DNA of 64,000 bases from Nocardia jiangxiensis NBRC 101359 (GCF_000308615.1 NZ_BAGB01000169.1:93698-157697); one strand, 5' to 3'. Shown: positions 24,751 to 33,955, numbered from the stretch's first letter. Notes: generated by a model not told the origin, from the sequence alone. Numbers and translations are program-made.

Positions 24751-25587
24751 CTAGACCTTGGACATCGCTCCGGCATCCACCGGCAACGCGACGCCCGTGA
24801 CGTAACGCGACGCATCCGATGCCAGCCAGACGACCGCGTTGGAGATGTCGACCGGCTCCAGCCACGGGATCGGCAGCAGGTTCATCCCCGCCTGGCAGGC
24901 GTCCCGGAAGTCCTCATGCGTCGGCTTGTCCAGATCCGGCCGGAACAGTCGATACATCGCCTCGTGGTCGATCATGTCCGTGAGCACCGACGAGGGGTGC
25001 ACCGAGTTACACCGAATCTTGTGCGGCGCAAGCTCGTTCGCGGCGGTGCGGGCCAGGCCCGTCACCCCGTGCTTGGCCGCGACATAGTGCGCGAAATTCG
25101 GGAAACCCTGTAGCCCACCGGTGGAGCTGATCAGGACGATCGACCCGCCCTGCCCCTGCTCGATCAGACGCGGCACGGTGACGCGCATGGTCTTCCACAC
25201 ACCGGTCAGGTTGATGTCGACCATCTCCTGCCATTGGTCTTCGGTCAACTCGTGCAACGGCGCAGAGGAGAAGATCCCGGCGTTGGCCACGACGGTGTCC
25301 AGGCGACCGAATTCGTCGATGCCCGCGGCGACCGCACGCTCCAGCGCCGAAAGATCGCGCACATCGGCGACTTCGGTGCGCACCCGGCGTCCGGTCTTCT
25401 CCACCGCACGCGCCGTCTCGTCCAGGTCCTCGACCGTGGACCCGTGATACGCGGTGCTGGCGATCTCGCCGCAGATGTCGAGCGCGATGATGTCCGCACC
25501 CTCCTGCGCGAGCCGGATCGCGTGCGAACGTCCCTGGCCGCGTGCGGCTCCGGTCACCAGGGCGACTTTGCCCTCCAACTGACCCAT
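24751..25587 (-). CDS. Mycofactocin-coupled SDR oxidoreductase
   Basis: The 278-residue protein carries the signature TGAARGQGRSHAIRLAQEGA, diagnostic for the SDR branch whose nicotinamide cofactor stays bound and is regenerated through mycofactocin. It also has the family insert (CGEIASTAYHGSTVEDLDET), NAGIFSS, the active-site STGGLQGF and YVAAKHG. It should oxidise an alcohol to a carbonyl in the cytosol; the substrate is unknown. The start at 25587 has AAAGGAA nine bases upstream. It follows the flavoprotein gene at 25640 by 52 bases and is probably cotranscribed with it. No mycofactocin biosynthesis genes lie in this window. Confidence 0.88.
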   Translation of the reverse strand: MGQLEGKVALVTGAARGQGRSHAIRLAQEGADIIALDICGEIASTAYHGSTVEDLDETARAVEKTGRRVRTEVADVRDLSALERAVAAGIDEFGRLDTVVANAGIFSSAPLHELTEDQWQEMVDINLTGVWKTMRVTVPRLIEQGQGGSIVLISSTGGLQGFPNFAHYVAAKHGVTGLARTAANELAPHKIRCNSVHPSSVLTDMIDHEAMYRLFRPDLDKPTHEDFRDACQAGMNLLPIPWLEPVDISNAVVWLASDASRYVTGVALPVDAGAMSKV

Positions 25588-25639
25588 GATGGATTCCTTT
25601 CTGCCCGCCGTCAAAGACGGCGGGTGCGGTTCGAAAATG

Positions 25640-26833
25640 TCAGCGCTGGTAGGCCGGGACGATGGCGCGAGCGGCCTCGACCAGCGTCATCCGGTCGACC
25701 AGCGCGTGCTGGGTGGCAACCGCCGCGTCCCGGACGCACCGGCCCAGGGCGCTGGGGTTGCGCACGGTGGCGCTACCTGCCCAGCGATGCGCGAAGGTCA
25801 CCACCTCACCGGCGACCTCCTGTGCCCAGGTGGCCGTCTGCCGCATGCGCGCACGCTGCTCGTCGGAGATCGTCCCGCCCGCCGCGGCGGTCGCCTCCGC
25901 ATCGCCGTATGCCTCGTAGACATAGGCCCGCGCGGCGCGATACAGCGCCTCGTGCCGGGCGAAATCCAGCTGGAACAGCTCGGAATCGCCGACCACCGTG
26001 GCATATCCGGGCCGCTGCTTGGCCGCGACGATTCCGGCGATCTCCTGCAACGCGCGTTCCGCGAGACCCAGCGCGACCGGTGCGTGACCGCCGACGCCGA
26101 TGCCCAGCAACCCGAGTTCGTAGACCGACTCGGGACGGGTCGGGACGGTCGAGAAGGTCTCCATGGTGAATTTGTCCGGGATGAAACGGTCCTCGACCTT
26201 GTAGTCGTAGGAACCGGTGCCCACCATGCCCATCACATTCCAGTTGCCGAGGAATTCGACTTCCGCGCGCGGGAGGAAGCCGATCCGGCAGTCGGGTGTG
26301 CCGGTGGCGTCGACGATCGGGTTCCCGTCGGCGTCGTGCACGACGAATCCCGCGCCGATCCAGGACGCGTGCGCCGATCCACTGGCGAACTGGTACTTAC
26401 CGGTGACGCGGTAGCCGCCGTCGACGCGGACCGCGGAGCCCGTCGGCAGGATCATGCCCGCGGTGATGCCCCGGTCCGGACCGTCGAACATTTCCCGCGC
26501 ACCGACCTGGTTCATGAATCCCACGGCCACGCCGGTGCTGCACGCGTTGGCCATGAACGCCCAGCCGGTGGAGCCGTCGGCGCGCGAGATCTCCTGGACC
26601 ACCTTGAATGCGCTCACGATGTCGAGTCCGGCGCCGCCGTACTCCTCCGGAACCAGAATCCAGAACAGGCCCGCCTCGGCGAGTGCACGGAAGACGGCAT
26701 CGGTGATCGTCGCCTGTTCTTCGATCGCGTCGGCCTCGGCTTCGACCAGCTCCGCGACCTTGCGGGCACGTTCGAGATAGACGGCGCCACGATCGGTGGC
26801 GGGGGCGTCCGGCTCTGCTGTCGCAATTGTCAT
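25640..26833 (-). CDS. Acyl-CoA dehydrogenase-fold flavoprotein, group D monooxygenase-like
   Basis: The 397-residue product has the acyl-CoA dehydrogenase fold: an N-terminal helical domain (FWILVPEEYGGAGLDIVSAF), a beta-domain (GGYRVTGKYQFASGSAHASW) and a C-terminal helical bundle of the Acyl-CoA_dh_2 type (QTATWAQEVAGEVVTFAHRW, GSATVRNPSALGRCVRD). The last domain and the absence of an obvious catalytic Glu place it with HsaA/DszC-like flavin-dependent monooxygenases rather than beta-oxidation enzymes. It would then need reduced flavin, possibly from the reductase at 20222. The start at 26833 follows AAAGGAT. First gene of an operon with the mycofactocin-type SDR. Confidence 0.8.
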   Translation of the reverse strand: MTIATAEPDAPATDRGAVYLERARKVAELVEAEADAIEEQATITDAVFRALAEAGLFWILVPEEYGGAGLDIVSAFKVVQEISRADGSTGWAFMANACSTGVAVGFMNQVGAREMFDGPDRGITAGMILPTGSAVRVDGGYRVTGKYQFASGSAHASWIGAGFVVHDADGNPIVDATGTPDCRIGFLPRAEVEFLGNWNVMGMVGTGSYDYKVEDRFIPDKFTMETFSTVPTRPESVYELGLLGIGVGGHAPVALGLAERALQEIAGIVAAKQRPGYATVVGDSELFQLDFARHEALYRAARAYVYEAYGDAEATAAAGGTISDEQRARMRQTATWAQEVAGEVVTFAHRWAGSATVRNPSALGRCVRDAAVATQHALVDRMTLVEAARAIVPAYQR

Positions 26834-27222
26834 GGATATCCTTTCGATCGCCCCGCTGTGTGCAGGATCACGTCTCCAGGACAGATTGCCGGGCAACGGT
26901 TTCCGGCGACACCGTGACTACTACGTGGTCCACTACGTGGTTCGGCCGTGTCACGGGAGCAGAGGAATCCTTGCCGAGAGATTGCTGAATCTATGCCTCT
27001 CTAGTGCCCGCGCCGCAGTACTTGCCAGCCCCATGGCGATAGCCAAGAGGTTGCCATTTCGGGGGCGCTACGGGATTGCGTGTGGTATCCATGACACGAT
27101 CACGCCAGTACACGCACGCAGATGCCCCGCTCGCTCCAGCGTCACCTCCACCTCGAACACAGACTTCAGTGAATAGTTAGCAACTAGAACGTCGTCGTCC
27201 AGCAGTCGATCGGTCCAGGGAG
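26834..27222. other. Divergent intergenic region with tandem ACTACGTGGT motif
   Basis: No gene can be supported in these 389 bases. They must hold the promoter of the minus-strand flavoprotein operon and formerly that of the decayed UbiX-like gene. The only structure I see is the pair of identical decamers at 26920-26941. Confidence 0.5.
26920..26941. promoter_or_regulatory. Direct repeat of ACTACGTGGT, candidate regulator site
   Basis: ACTACGTGGT occurs at 26920-26929 and again at 26932-26941, a 12-base period that puts the copies about one helical turn apart. The decamer is nearly self-complementary (ACTAC/GTGGT). The repeat is centred about 97 bases upstream of the flavoprotein start, and a close relative lies upstream of the operon at 21783. 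Confidence 0.45.
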
Positions 27223-27393
27223 CTTGCATCGACCACCACGAGTCCCGAACGAATCATCGTCGGCGTGACGGGAGCGACGGACGTCGTCTACGCCGTGCGC
27301 GCTCTGGATGTCTTGCGCGAGTTGGGTTTCGAGACGCATCTGATCGTGTCCAAGGCCGCCGAGCCGACCCGCGCGTACGAGACCGACCTGAGT
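27223..27393 (+). pseudogene. N-terminal remnant of a UbiX-like flavin prenyltransferase gene
   Basis: The frame encodes RIIVGVTGATDVVYAVRALD and LRELGFETHLIVSKAAEPTR, the first nucleotide-binding strand and helix of UbiX, up to AYETDLSRL. After about 48 residues the protein stops matching UbiX, and UbiD C-terminal sequence begins in another reading frame. UbiX makes prenylated FMN for UbiD-type decarboxylases. The start codon is unclear. Non-functional. Confidence 0.7.
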
Positions 27394-27706
27394 CGCCTTC
27401 CCGGAGATGAAACACATCATCCTGGTCGACGACGACGTGGACATCTTCGACACCGACGATGTCATGTGGGCCATGACGACCCGATTCCAGGCCGAACGCT
27501 CGATCGTGCCCATCCCCGGCGTCCGCTGCCACCCCCTGGACCCCTCCGCCGCCCCGGACTTCCTGTGGACCAACGTCGATCACGGCATCTCCACCAAGAC
27601 GATCTTCGACTGCACGGTCCCCTGGGATCTACGCGATCGCTTCATCCGCGCGCCTTTCCAGGACGTCGACGTGAAGAAATTCCTGCCCGACTGGACCGGC
27701 GACTAG
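27394..27706 (+). pseudogene. C-terminal remnant of a UbiD-like decarboxylase gene
   Basis: About 104 codons encode the end of a UbiD family protein: AFPEMKHIILVDDDVDIFD, then VMWAMTTRFQAERSIVPIPG, HPLDPSAAP, STKTIFDCTVPWDLRDRF and APFQDVDVKKFLPDW. The active-site and prenyl-FMN-binding domains are missing. Together with the UbiX fragment this is what remains after a deletion removed the 3' part of ubiX and most of ubiD. The ATG at 27407 could start translation, but the product would be inactive. Confidence 0.75.
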
Positions 27707-27826
27707 CACGATCCCGCCGACGCCATCGACTTCGAACCGATCAGACGGTATCGCTGCAGGTCCGGTGCACACCGGTCCGCGAATATTTCGATCATGGTCA
27801 TGGTGCGGGCGTTCGCGCCCTAGCAT

Positions 27827-28081
27827 GTGAGCGTGAACACACTCATCCCGATCAGCAGGCGCAAGCGGGCACGAGGCATTCGCGGGCGAGGCGACCGGGA
27901 GCCCGAGACATGGCAGCGCCGCCAGGACGGCGCACTCCTGGAAGCGTTGCACGACAGGCGGATTCGACGGCTGGCCCGAAACCTCGACGGCCTGTCCGAA
28001 TCGTCGCTGACGATACTGATCGACTTCACCGACGTGCTGCGCGCGGTCGAGGGCCTGCACACCGAGACCGCCGAGGTGTAG
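27827..28081 (+). CDS. Small hypothetical protein, possible MarR-like remnant
   Basis: An 84-residue frame starts at a GTG. The first third is basic and unstructured; the rest (ALLEALHDRRIRRLARNLDG, LSESSLTILIDFTDVLRAVE) is predicted to be two amphipathic helices and faintly resembles the C-terminal dimerisation helices of MarR repressors. No ribosome-binding site is evident and the DNA-binding part is absent. It may be a remnant, a small helical protein, or chance. Confidence 0.3.
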   Translation: MSVNTLIPISRRKRARGIRGRGDREPETWQRRQDGALLEALHDRRIRRLARNLDGLSESSLTILIDFTDVLRAVEGLHTETAEV

Positions 28082-28222
28082 CCGATCCCACGCCACCTCG
28101 CCGCCAGTCACGCGAGCTGGGTACAGCACGCAGAGCGGGCCCGGGTGGCGTTGCGAACAGGTAACCTCGCGATCGGCGCGACCCGATCGATCGGTCGCTG
28201 TCCAGTGAGTTCAGGAGGTCGC

Positions 28223-29749
28223 ATGTACCCGGGTGCCCATGCCGCACATTTTCCGGAGAAGCCCGCCGTCATCGTCGCGGGCACTACGGAGGTGGTGACC
28301 TACCGCGAACTGGAGGAGCAATCCGCGCGCCTGGCGCGCTACCTGGACGCCGCCGGTCTGCGGCGCGGCGACCATATCGCCCTGCTGACCGACAACGACC
28401 CCAGGACGTTCGAAGTCTATTGGGCGGCAATGCGAACCGGTCTCTACTTCACTGCCGTCAACAGTCATCTGTCCGCGGCCGAGATCGCATACATCGTGAA
28501 CGACTGCGGCGCGAAAGCCCTGGTCGTCTCGGCGCATCTGGCGGATGCGGCAGCGAAGATCGTGCCCGACACCCCGGCGGTGACCATCCGCCTGTCCTAC
28601 CGGGGCCCGGTCGAGGGCTACGACTCGTACGAGGACGCACTCGCGGGCAGCTCTCCCGAACCGCTGGCCTCGCAGCCCGCGGGCATGGACATGCTGTATT
28701 CCTCGGGGACGACGGGCCGCCCCAAGGGCATCAAACCGCCGCTTCGCGATCACCAGGTCGATCAGCCGACCGATGTCACGCAGGTCTTCGGGCCGATGTA
28801 CGGCTTCGACACCGAGACCGTCTACCTGTCCCCCGCACCCCTGTATCACGCTGCGCCGCTGCGGTTCTGCGCCACGGTCCAGGCACTCGGCGGCACCGTG
28901 GTGATGATGAAGAAGTTCGACGCCCGCGAGGCGCTGGCCACGATCGAACGCCACCGCGTGACGCACAGCCAGTGGGTGCCGACCATGTTCGTGCGGATGC
29001 TCAAACTCGACGACGCCGTGCGCTCGAAGTACGACGTGTCCAGCCTGCGAGTGGCCATACACGCCGCCGCGCCCTGCCCGGTCGAGGTGAAACAGGCCAT
29101 GATCGAGTGGTGGGGCCCGGTCCTGTACGAGTACTACGCGGCGACCGAAAGTATCGGCGTCACCATGATCGACAGCGAACAGTGGCTGCGCAGACCGGGT
29201 TCGGTCGGGAAGGCCGCGCTGGGCGTCATCCACATCTGCGGGGAGGACGGCCGCGATCTCGCCGTCGGTGAGGTCGGCACCATCTACTTCGAACGCGACG
29301 AGATGCCCTTCGCCTATCACAACGATCCGGGCAAGACCGCGGAGGCGACCCACCCGCAGCACCCGGCCTGGTCGACCACCGGCGACGTCGGTTACATCGA
29401 CGACGAGGGATTCCTGTTCCTCACCGACCGCAAGGCGTTCATGATCATCTCCGGCGGGGTGAACATCTACCCGCAGGAGATCGAGGACGCACTTGCGTTG
29501 CACCCCAAGGTATTCGACTCCGCGGTGATCGGGATCCCGGATGCCGAGATGGGCGAATCGGTGCAGGCGGTGGTCCAACCGGCGCCCGGCATCACCGCCT
29601 CCCCCGAACTCGCCGAGGAATTGCGTACCTTCCTGCGGGACCGGATCGCGCACTACAAAGTCCCCCGCGGTGTCGACTTCGTCGACGAGCTTCCCCGCAC
29701 CCCCACGGGGAAACTCGTCAAGCGAAAGCTGCAGGACCGCTATCGGTGA
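28223..29749 (+). CDS. AMP-dependent acyl-CoA synthetase (FadD-type)
   Basis: This 508-residue ANL-superfamily enzyme has the P-loop LYSSGTTGRPKGI, the A5-like YEYYAATESIGVTM, the hinge region STTGDVGYIDDEGFLFLTDR and the terminal lysine motif TPTGKLVKRKL. Members activate fatty, aromatic or steroid side-chain acids as CoA thioesters. The start at 28223 follows a strong TTCAGGAGGTCGC site. The gene stands alone on the plus strand and converges with the P450 gene, so no operon context narrows the substrate. Confidence 0.88.
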   Translation: MYPGAHAAHFPEKPAVIVAGTTEVVTYRELEEQSARLARYLDAAGLRRGDHIALLTDNDPRTFEVYWAAMRTGLYFTAVNSHLSAAEIAYIVNDCGAKALVVSAHLADAAAKIVPDTPAVTIRLSYRGPVEGYDSYEDALAGSSPEPLASQPAGMDMLYSSGTTGRPKGIKPPLRDHQVDQPTDVTQVFGPMYGFDTETVYLSPAPLYHAAPLRFCATVQALGGTVVMMKKFDAREALATIERHRVTHSQWVPTMFVRMLKLDDAVRSKYDVSSLRVAIHAAAPCPVEVKQAMIEWWGPVLYEYYAATESIGVTMIDSEQWLRRPGSVGKAALGVIHICGEDGRDLAVGEVGTIYFERDEMPFAYHNDPGKTAEATHPQHPAWSTTGDVGYIDDEGFLFLTDRKAFMIISGGVNIYPQEIEDALALHPKVFDSAVIGIPDAEMGESVQAVVQPAPGITASPELAEELRTFLRDRIAHYKVPRGVDFVDELPRTPTGKLVKRKLQDRYR

Positions 29750-29787
29750 TCAGGCGACGGCGCTGGTGAGGGCGAGGAACGCCACAC

Positions 29788-31008
29788 TCACCACAGCACG
29801 GGAACCCGGTCCACACCACCGGTGACGCGCTGTGACTGGAGTTCGAGCTCGTCCAGACCGACGGCCAGGCGCAGCCCGGGGAACCGGTGGAACAGCGCGG
29901 GGAAGACGATCCGCAGCTCGGTCCGCGCCAGGTTGGCGCCGATGCACACGTGCATGCCGTGCCCGAAGGTCAAGTGGGCGTTGGGCTTTCGATCGGTTCG
30001 GAATTCCCACGGGTCGGCGTAGACCGACTCGTCGCGGTTGGCGGAGTCGGTGTTGAGCAGCACCAACTCGCCCGCGGCGATGGTGACCCCGCCGATCTCG
30101 ACGTCCTCGCGCGCGTACCGCAGCAGACCCGGACCGGCCGAGGGCGCGGCCAGCCGCAGAATCTCCTCCACCGTGGGCTGGACCCGCCCGTCCGGATCGG
30201 CCGCGAACGCCGCCCGCCGGCTCGCATCGGACAGCAGCCACAGCACGCCGAAACTGATTCGGCCGGAAGTGGTTTCGTGCCCGGCGAACAACAGCCCCGC
30301 GGCCAGCTCGGCCACGTCGGTGTCGGTGAAGGTCGGATCGTCCTGCTGCATGGCGACCACGTCGGAGATCACGTCCGGGCCGGGATTCGCACGTTTGGCC
30401 GCGGCCAGCCCGGCGGTGTACTCCTCGAGTTCCGCCCGCGCGGCCCACGCGTCCGCGCCGTCGTACATCGCGGTCATCCGCTTGGACAGCTCACCGAACA
30501 ACCCCCGATCCTCCGGCGGCACCCCGAGCAATTCACTGATCACCAAGGCGGGCAACGGAAATGCCAGCACCTTGTCCAGGTCCACCGGCGTGTTCGGATC
30601 GGCGTCGCGCAACGCCTGCATATCGTCCAGGCAGCGGGCGGTCAGCTCCTGGATCCGCTCGGTGAGCCGGGCCATCCGCCGCGCGGAGAACGCGGGCACC
30701 AGCATCTTGCGCATGCGCTGGTGATCACGAGTTTCGGTGTTGTAATCCCCTCTCGGCCCGCCAGCGATGGCCGCCTGCGATACCTTGGCCGCCGTCTCCG
30801 GCGTGGGATGTCTGCGACCGAACCGCGGGTCGCCCAGAATCTGCCTGACCTCCGCGTATCCCATCGCCAGCCAGGCCGGATCCCCCGCCGGACTCAGCAC
30901 CCGGGTCACCGGTGCCTGCCGGCGCAACTCCGCATACCGCGGCGCGACCTCCAACGCGTTGGGGCGATCGAACGGCAGCTGCGGGGCGGAGTGGACGGTA
31001 CTGGTCAT
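29788..31008 (-). CDS. Cytochrome P450
   Basis: The 406-residue soluble bacterial P450 has the I-helix oxygen-binding motif AGHETTS (242-248), the ExxR pair in EEILR (282-285), and the heme-ligand loop FGHGMHVCIGANLAR with Cys355. There is no membrane anchor. Length and motifs fit class I bacterial P450s that use ferredoxin; none is encoded in the window. The TetR gene lies 96 bases upstream on the same strand and may regulate it. A weak stem-loop (GGTGA/TCACC arms, 29765-29792) overlaps the stop. Substrate unknown. Confidence 0.92.
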   Translation of the reverse strand: MTSTVHSAPQLPFDRPNALEVAPRYAELRRQAPVTRVLSPAGDPAWLAMGYAEVRQILGDPRFGRRHPTPETAAKVSQAAIAGGPRGDYNTETRDHQRMRKMLVPAFSARRMARLTERIQELTARCLDDMQALRDADPNTPVDLDKVLAFPLPALVISELLGVPPEDRGLFGELSKRMTAMYDGADAWAARAELEEYTAGLAAAKRANPGPDVISDVVAMQQDDPTFTDTDVAELAAGLLFAGHETTSGRISFGVLWLLSDASRRAAFAADPDGRVQPTVEEILRLAAPSAGPGLLRYAREDVEIGGVTIAAGELVLLNTDSANRDESVYADPWEFRTDRKPNAHLTFGHGMHVCIGANLARTELRIVFPALFHRFPGLRLAVGLDELELQSQRVTGGVDRVPVLW

Positions 31009-31104
31009 CGATCTTCCTCACTATCAGCGATTACTCATATCGATCAGTGCACGAACGAGCCCGCGCGGCACCGGAAGCCCGGTCCGCCCCACGGGGTAGA
31101 AGAG

Positions 31105-31755
31105 TCAGCCGGTCATCGCGATGCCGCCCCGCGGAACACCGGCGCGCAACTGCGCGAGACCGGCCCGGACCACATCCGACAGGTCGGTCGAACCATCGCC
31201 CGCGGACCACACCTCCAGCGAGGTGCGTACCGTCACCCCGGCCGCGGCGGCCAGCAGCCGGGTGGACAGGTCCTGCTCGGGGTCGGTGCCCATGCGATCC
31301 GCGACGGCCTGGGTCAACTCCCGCGCGATGCGGTCGATCGAGGTCAGATGGGCGGCCAGAATCGATGGATTGTCCCGCCCGGCCCGCAGCAGCATCGCCA
31401 CGTCGGCGCGGCTGCTCACCATGGTCGCGACGAGGTCGGGCAGGACGGCGGCGAGCGCGTCCCAGGCCGACTCGTGTGTCGGCCTGGCACGTAGCGCGTC
31501 GGCCATCGATCCGACGTGTCGCACCGATGCCTCGACGATGGCCTCTTCGACCGAGAAGAAGTAATTGCGGAAGGTGCGCCCGGAGACGCCGACGATCTCG
31601 GCGACGCTCTCCGGGCTCACCGCCTTGAGACCCTGCTCCAGCATCAGCGACCATGCGGCCTGACTCAACGCCGCACGGGTCGCCTGCTTCTTGCGCTCAC
31701 GCAATCCCGGTGGCCCCTGCGACGTCACGTCTCCATGGTCGAGGAAACTTTCCAA
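31105..31755 (-). CDS. TetR family regulator
   Basis: The protein (216 residues from a TTG, or 207 from the GTG at 31728) has a TetR helix-turn-helix: RKKQATRAALSQAAWSLMLE followed by SPESVAEIVGVSGRTFRNYF. The C-terminal helical domain is typical for ligand-responsive repressors. The start is uncertain because a long inverted repeat overlaps the TTG and the GTG has its GGAG too close. It precedes the P450 gene on the same strand and probably controls itself and the P450. Confidence 0.82.
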   Translation of the reverse strand: MESFLDHGDVTSQGPPGLRERKKQATRAALSQAAWSLMLEQGLKAVSPESVAEIVGVSGRTFRNYFFSVEEAIVEASVRHVGSMADALRARPTHESAWDALAAVLPDLVATMVSSRADVAMLLRAGRDNPSILAAHLTSIDRIARELTQAVADRMGTDPEQDLSTRLLAAAAGVTVRTSLEVWSAGDGSTDLSDVVRAGLAQLRAGVPRGGIAMTG

Positions 31756-31780
31756 TCTCGCAATATTTCCGAGTTGGAAA
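31749..31780. promoter_or_regulatory. Long inverted repeat over the TetR gene start, candidate operator
   Basis: TTTCCAA-T-CTCG and CGAG-TTGGAAA are near-perfect inverted arms around a 9-base AT-rich centre. A TAAAAT sequence just upstream (on the minus strand, around 31783) could be the -10 box, which would place the repeat on the transcription start of the TetR gene. The AT-rich composition contrasts with the surrounding DNA. Confidence 0.65.
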
Positions 31781-31801
31781 TTTTAGATGACGCGTCCCGG
31801 G

Positions 31802-33955
31802 CTATTTCAGCAGCGGGTCACGGGGCAGACCGAGGATGCGCTCACCGATCTGATTGCGCTTGATCTCCGAGGTGCCGCCCGCGATCGACATCGCGCGATG
31901 CATGAGCACCATCACGTTCCCCGTCGCCGCGAAGCCGTCCATGAACAACCCGTCCTCGCCGAGCAATTCGCTCACGATGGCGGCCGACTCGTGGCCCAGT
32001 TCCGACACGATGAGCTTGGCCATCGCCCCTTCGGGACCGGGTCCGGCGCCCGTGACGGCGCGCTCGGCCGCGCGCAGATTGAGCAGGTCGACCGCCTGCT
32101 GCTCGGCGATGTACCGGCCGATGCGCACAGCACCCCCGGTGAGGCGATCGGGGGTGGCATCGAACAGCGGAACCAAGGCGCTGCCCGGAAAACTCAGCAC
32201 CCCGGAGCCACCGCTGCCGATGCTGACGCTCTCGTTACCGAGCGTGGCGCGCGCGACCGTCCAGCCGCCGCCGACCGGGCCGACGACATCGGCGTCGGGC
32301 ACGAACACATCGGTCAGGAACACCTCGTTGAATTCCGAATTCCCCGTGGTCATCTTCAGCGGACGCACCTGCACGCCCGTTGCGTGCATATCGATCGCCA
32401 TCATCGTGATGCCCTGATGTTTGGGCACGTCGGGATCGGTGCGCACGGTGGCGAAGCCCATTCCGGCCAGGTGCGCGCCGGAGGTCCACACCTTCTGGCC
32501 GTTGACCAGCCAGCCGCCGTCCACGCGCGTCGCGCGGGTCTTGATGCCCGCGGCGTCCGAACCGGCCTCGGGCTCACTGAACAGCTGACACCACACGACC
32601 TCCTGATCGAGCGCGGGCCGCACCCAGCGCTCGAGCTGATCCGGATTGCCGTGCTGGATGATGGTGAGCACATTCCACGCGGTGATGCCGTAGGACGGAC
32701 GCGTCACCCCGGCCGCGGCGAACTCCTGCTCGATCACCAACTGCTCGATCGCACCCGCACCGCGGCCGAAAGGTTCGGGCCAGTGCGGCATCACGTAGCC
32801 GGACTCGATCAGCTTCGTCCGCTGTTCGTCCGCGGGCAGATCGGCTGTCTCGCGGGCGAATTCACGCACCCGCGCACGCACCGGCTCGGCCTCGGGCGGC
32901 AGTTCGAACGCCTTCGCCCGCGAAATGCCCCGGCGGGTCAGGTCGACCAGATCGGCGCTCGCCCGCGCCGGAGCCACCACGTGATTGAGCGCCGTAGCGC
33001 GCCGCATGAACAGGTGCGCGTCGTGCTCCCAGGTGATGGCGATGCCGCCGTGCACCTGGGTCATGTGATTGGCACAGAAATCGGCTGCGGGAGCGGCGAT
33101 CACGGCCGCGACCGCCGCGGCGTAGGAGAGCTGATCGCCACCGGTGCGGGCCGCGCGCGCGGCGTCCCAGACCGCCGAGGCCGCCATCTCGCTGACCACG
33201 GCCATATTGGCGCAGTGGTGCTTCACCGCCTGGTACATCGCGATCGGACGGCCGAATTGGATCCGGTTCTCGGCGTATTCGGCGGCCAGCCGCGTCGCCT
33301 CGGCGGCGACGCCCGCCGCCTCCGCCGACAGGATCACCCGTTGCAGGTCCAGGAGCGTGCGTGCCGCACCCGGCACCACGATCGCGGGCGCGCGGTCGAG
33401 GGTGACGCGCGCCGAGCGGCGGGTCGGATCGAGATTCTGCGGCGTCTTCACCTGCACGCCGTCACCGAGCTCGACGATCGCGACGTCGTCCCCGGCTGTC
33501 AGGACCAGCAATCGGGCCAGCCCGCCGCCGAGTACCACCACCGAACCGCTCACCGCATCGTCGTCGATGCTCAGGCCCGCGGTGGTGGCCACGGCCGCGG
33601 TCGTGGAACCGTCGGCCAGGCCGGGCAGCAGCTTGTCCCGCGTATTCGGTTCTGCCGCAGCGGCGATGAACGCACTCGCGATCACGGTCGGCACGAACGG
33701 CCCCGGCGCGATCGCGGTGCCCAGTTCGGCCACGACGAGCACCAACTCCTCGAGCGTGTACCCGGACCCGCCGTACTCCTCGGGCAGGTGCAGACCCAGC
33801 CAGCCCAGGCCGGGAACCTCGTCCCAGAACCGCGGCAGCGTCTCGTCCTCGGCCTCCAGCAACGCCCGCCCGGCACCACGCGCCTCCCGCCTGCGCAGGA
33901 ACTTCGCGGCCGTATCGGCAAGCGCGACATGGTCTTCGGTGATGGCGATCGACAT
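31802..33955 (-). CDS. Two-domain acyl-CoA dehydrogenase, FadE34-like
   Basis: A single 717-residue chain contains two acyl-CoA dehydrogenase domains, the arrangement and size of mycobacterial FadE34 (ChsE3, 711 residues), which dehydrogenates a cholesterol side-chain CoA ester. The first half has GLHLPEEYGGSGYTLEELVL, IQFGRPIAMYQAVKHHCANM and QVHGGIAITWEHD. The second half has FSEPEAGSDAAGIKTRATRV, NGQKVWTSGAHLAGM and a C-terminal MSIAGGTSEIKRNQIGERIL. One half usually supplies catalysis and the other structural or FAD contacts. The start at 33955 follows GGGAGG. The gene is flanked by TetR/P450 downstream and a stress protein upstream, so steroid specificity rests on architecture, not on neighbours. 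Confidence 0.85.
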   Translation of the reverse strand: MSIAITEDHVALADTAAKFLRRREARGAGRALLEAEDETLPRFWDEVPGLGWLGLHLPEEYGGSGYTLEELVLVVAELGTAIAPGPFVPTVIASAFIAAAAEPNTRDKLLPGLADGSTTAAVATTAGLSIDDDAVSGSVVVLGGGLARLLVLTAGDDVAIVELGDGVQVKTPQNLDPTRRSARVTLDRAPAIVVPGAARTLLDLQRVILSAEAAGVAAEATRLAAEYAENRIQFGRPIAMYQAVKHHCANMAVVSEMAASAVWDAARAARTGGDQLSYAAAVAAVIAAPAADFCANHMTQVHGGIAITWEHDAHLFMRRATALNHVVAPARASADLVDLTRRGISRAKAFELPPEAEPVRARVREFARETADLPADEQRTKLIESGYVMPHWPEPFGRGAGAIEQLVIEQEFAAAGVTRPSYGITAWNVLTIIQHGNPDQLERWVRPALDQEVVWCQLFSEPEAGSDAAGIKTRATRVDGGWLVNGQKVWTSGAHLAGMGFATVRTDPDVPKHQGITMMAIDMHATGVQVRPLKMTTGNSEFNEVFLTDVFVPDADVVGPVGGGWTVARATLGNESVSIGSGGSGVLSFPGSALVPLFDATPDRLTGGAVRIGRYIAEQQAVDLLNLRAAERAVTGAGPGPEGAMAKLIVSELGHESAAIVSELLGEDGLFMDGFAATGNVMVLMHRAMSIAGGTSEIKRNQIGERILGLPRDPLLK

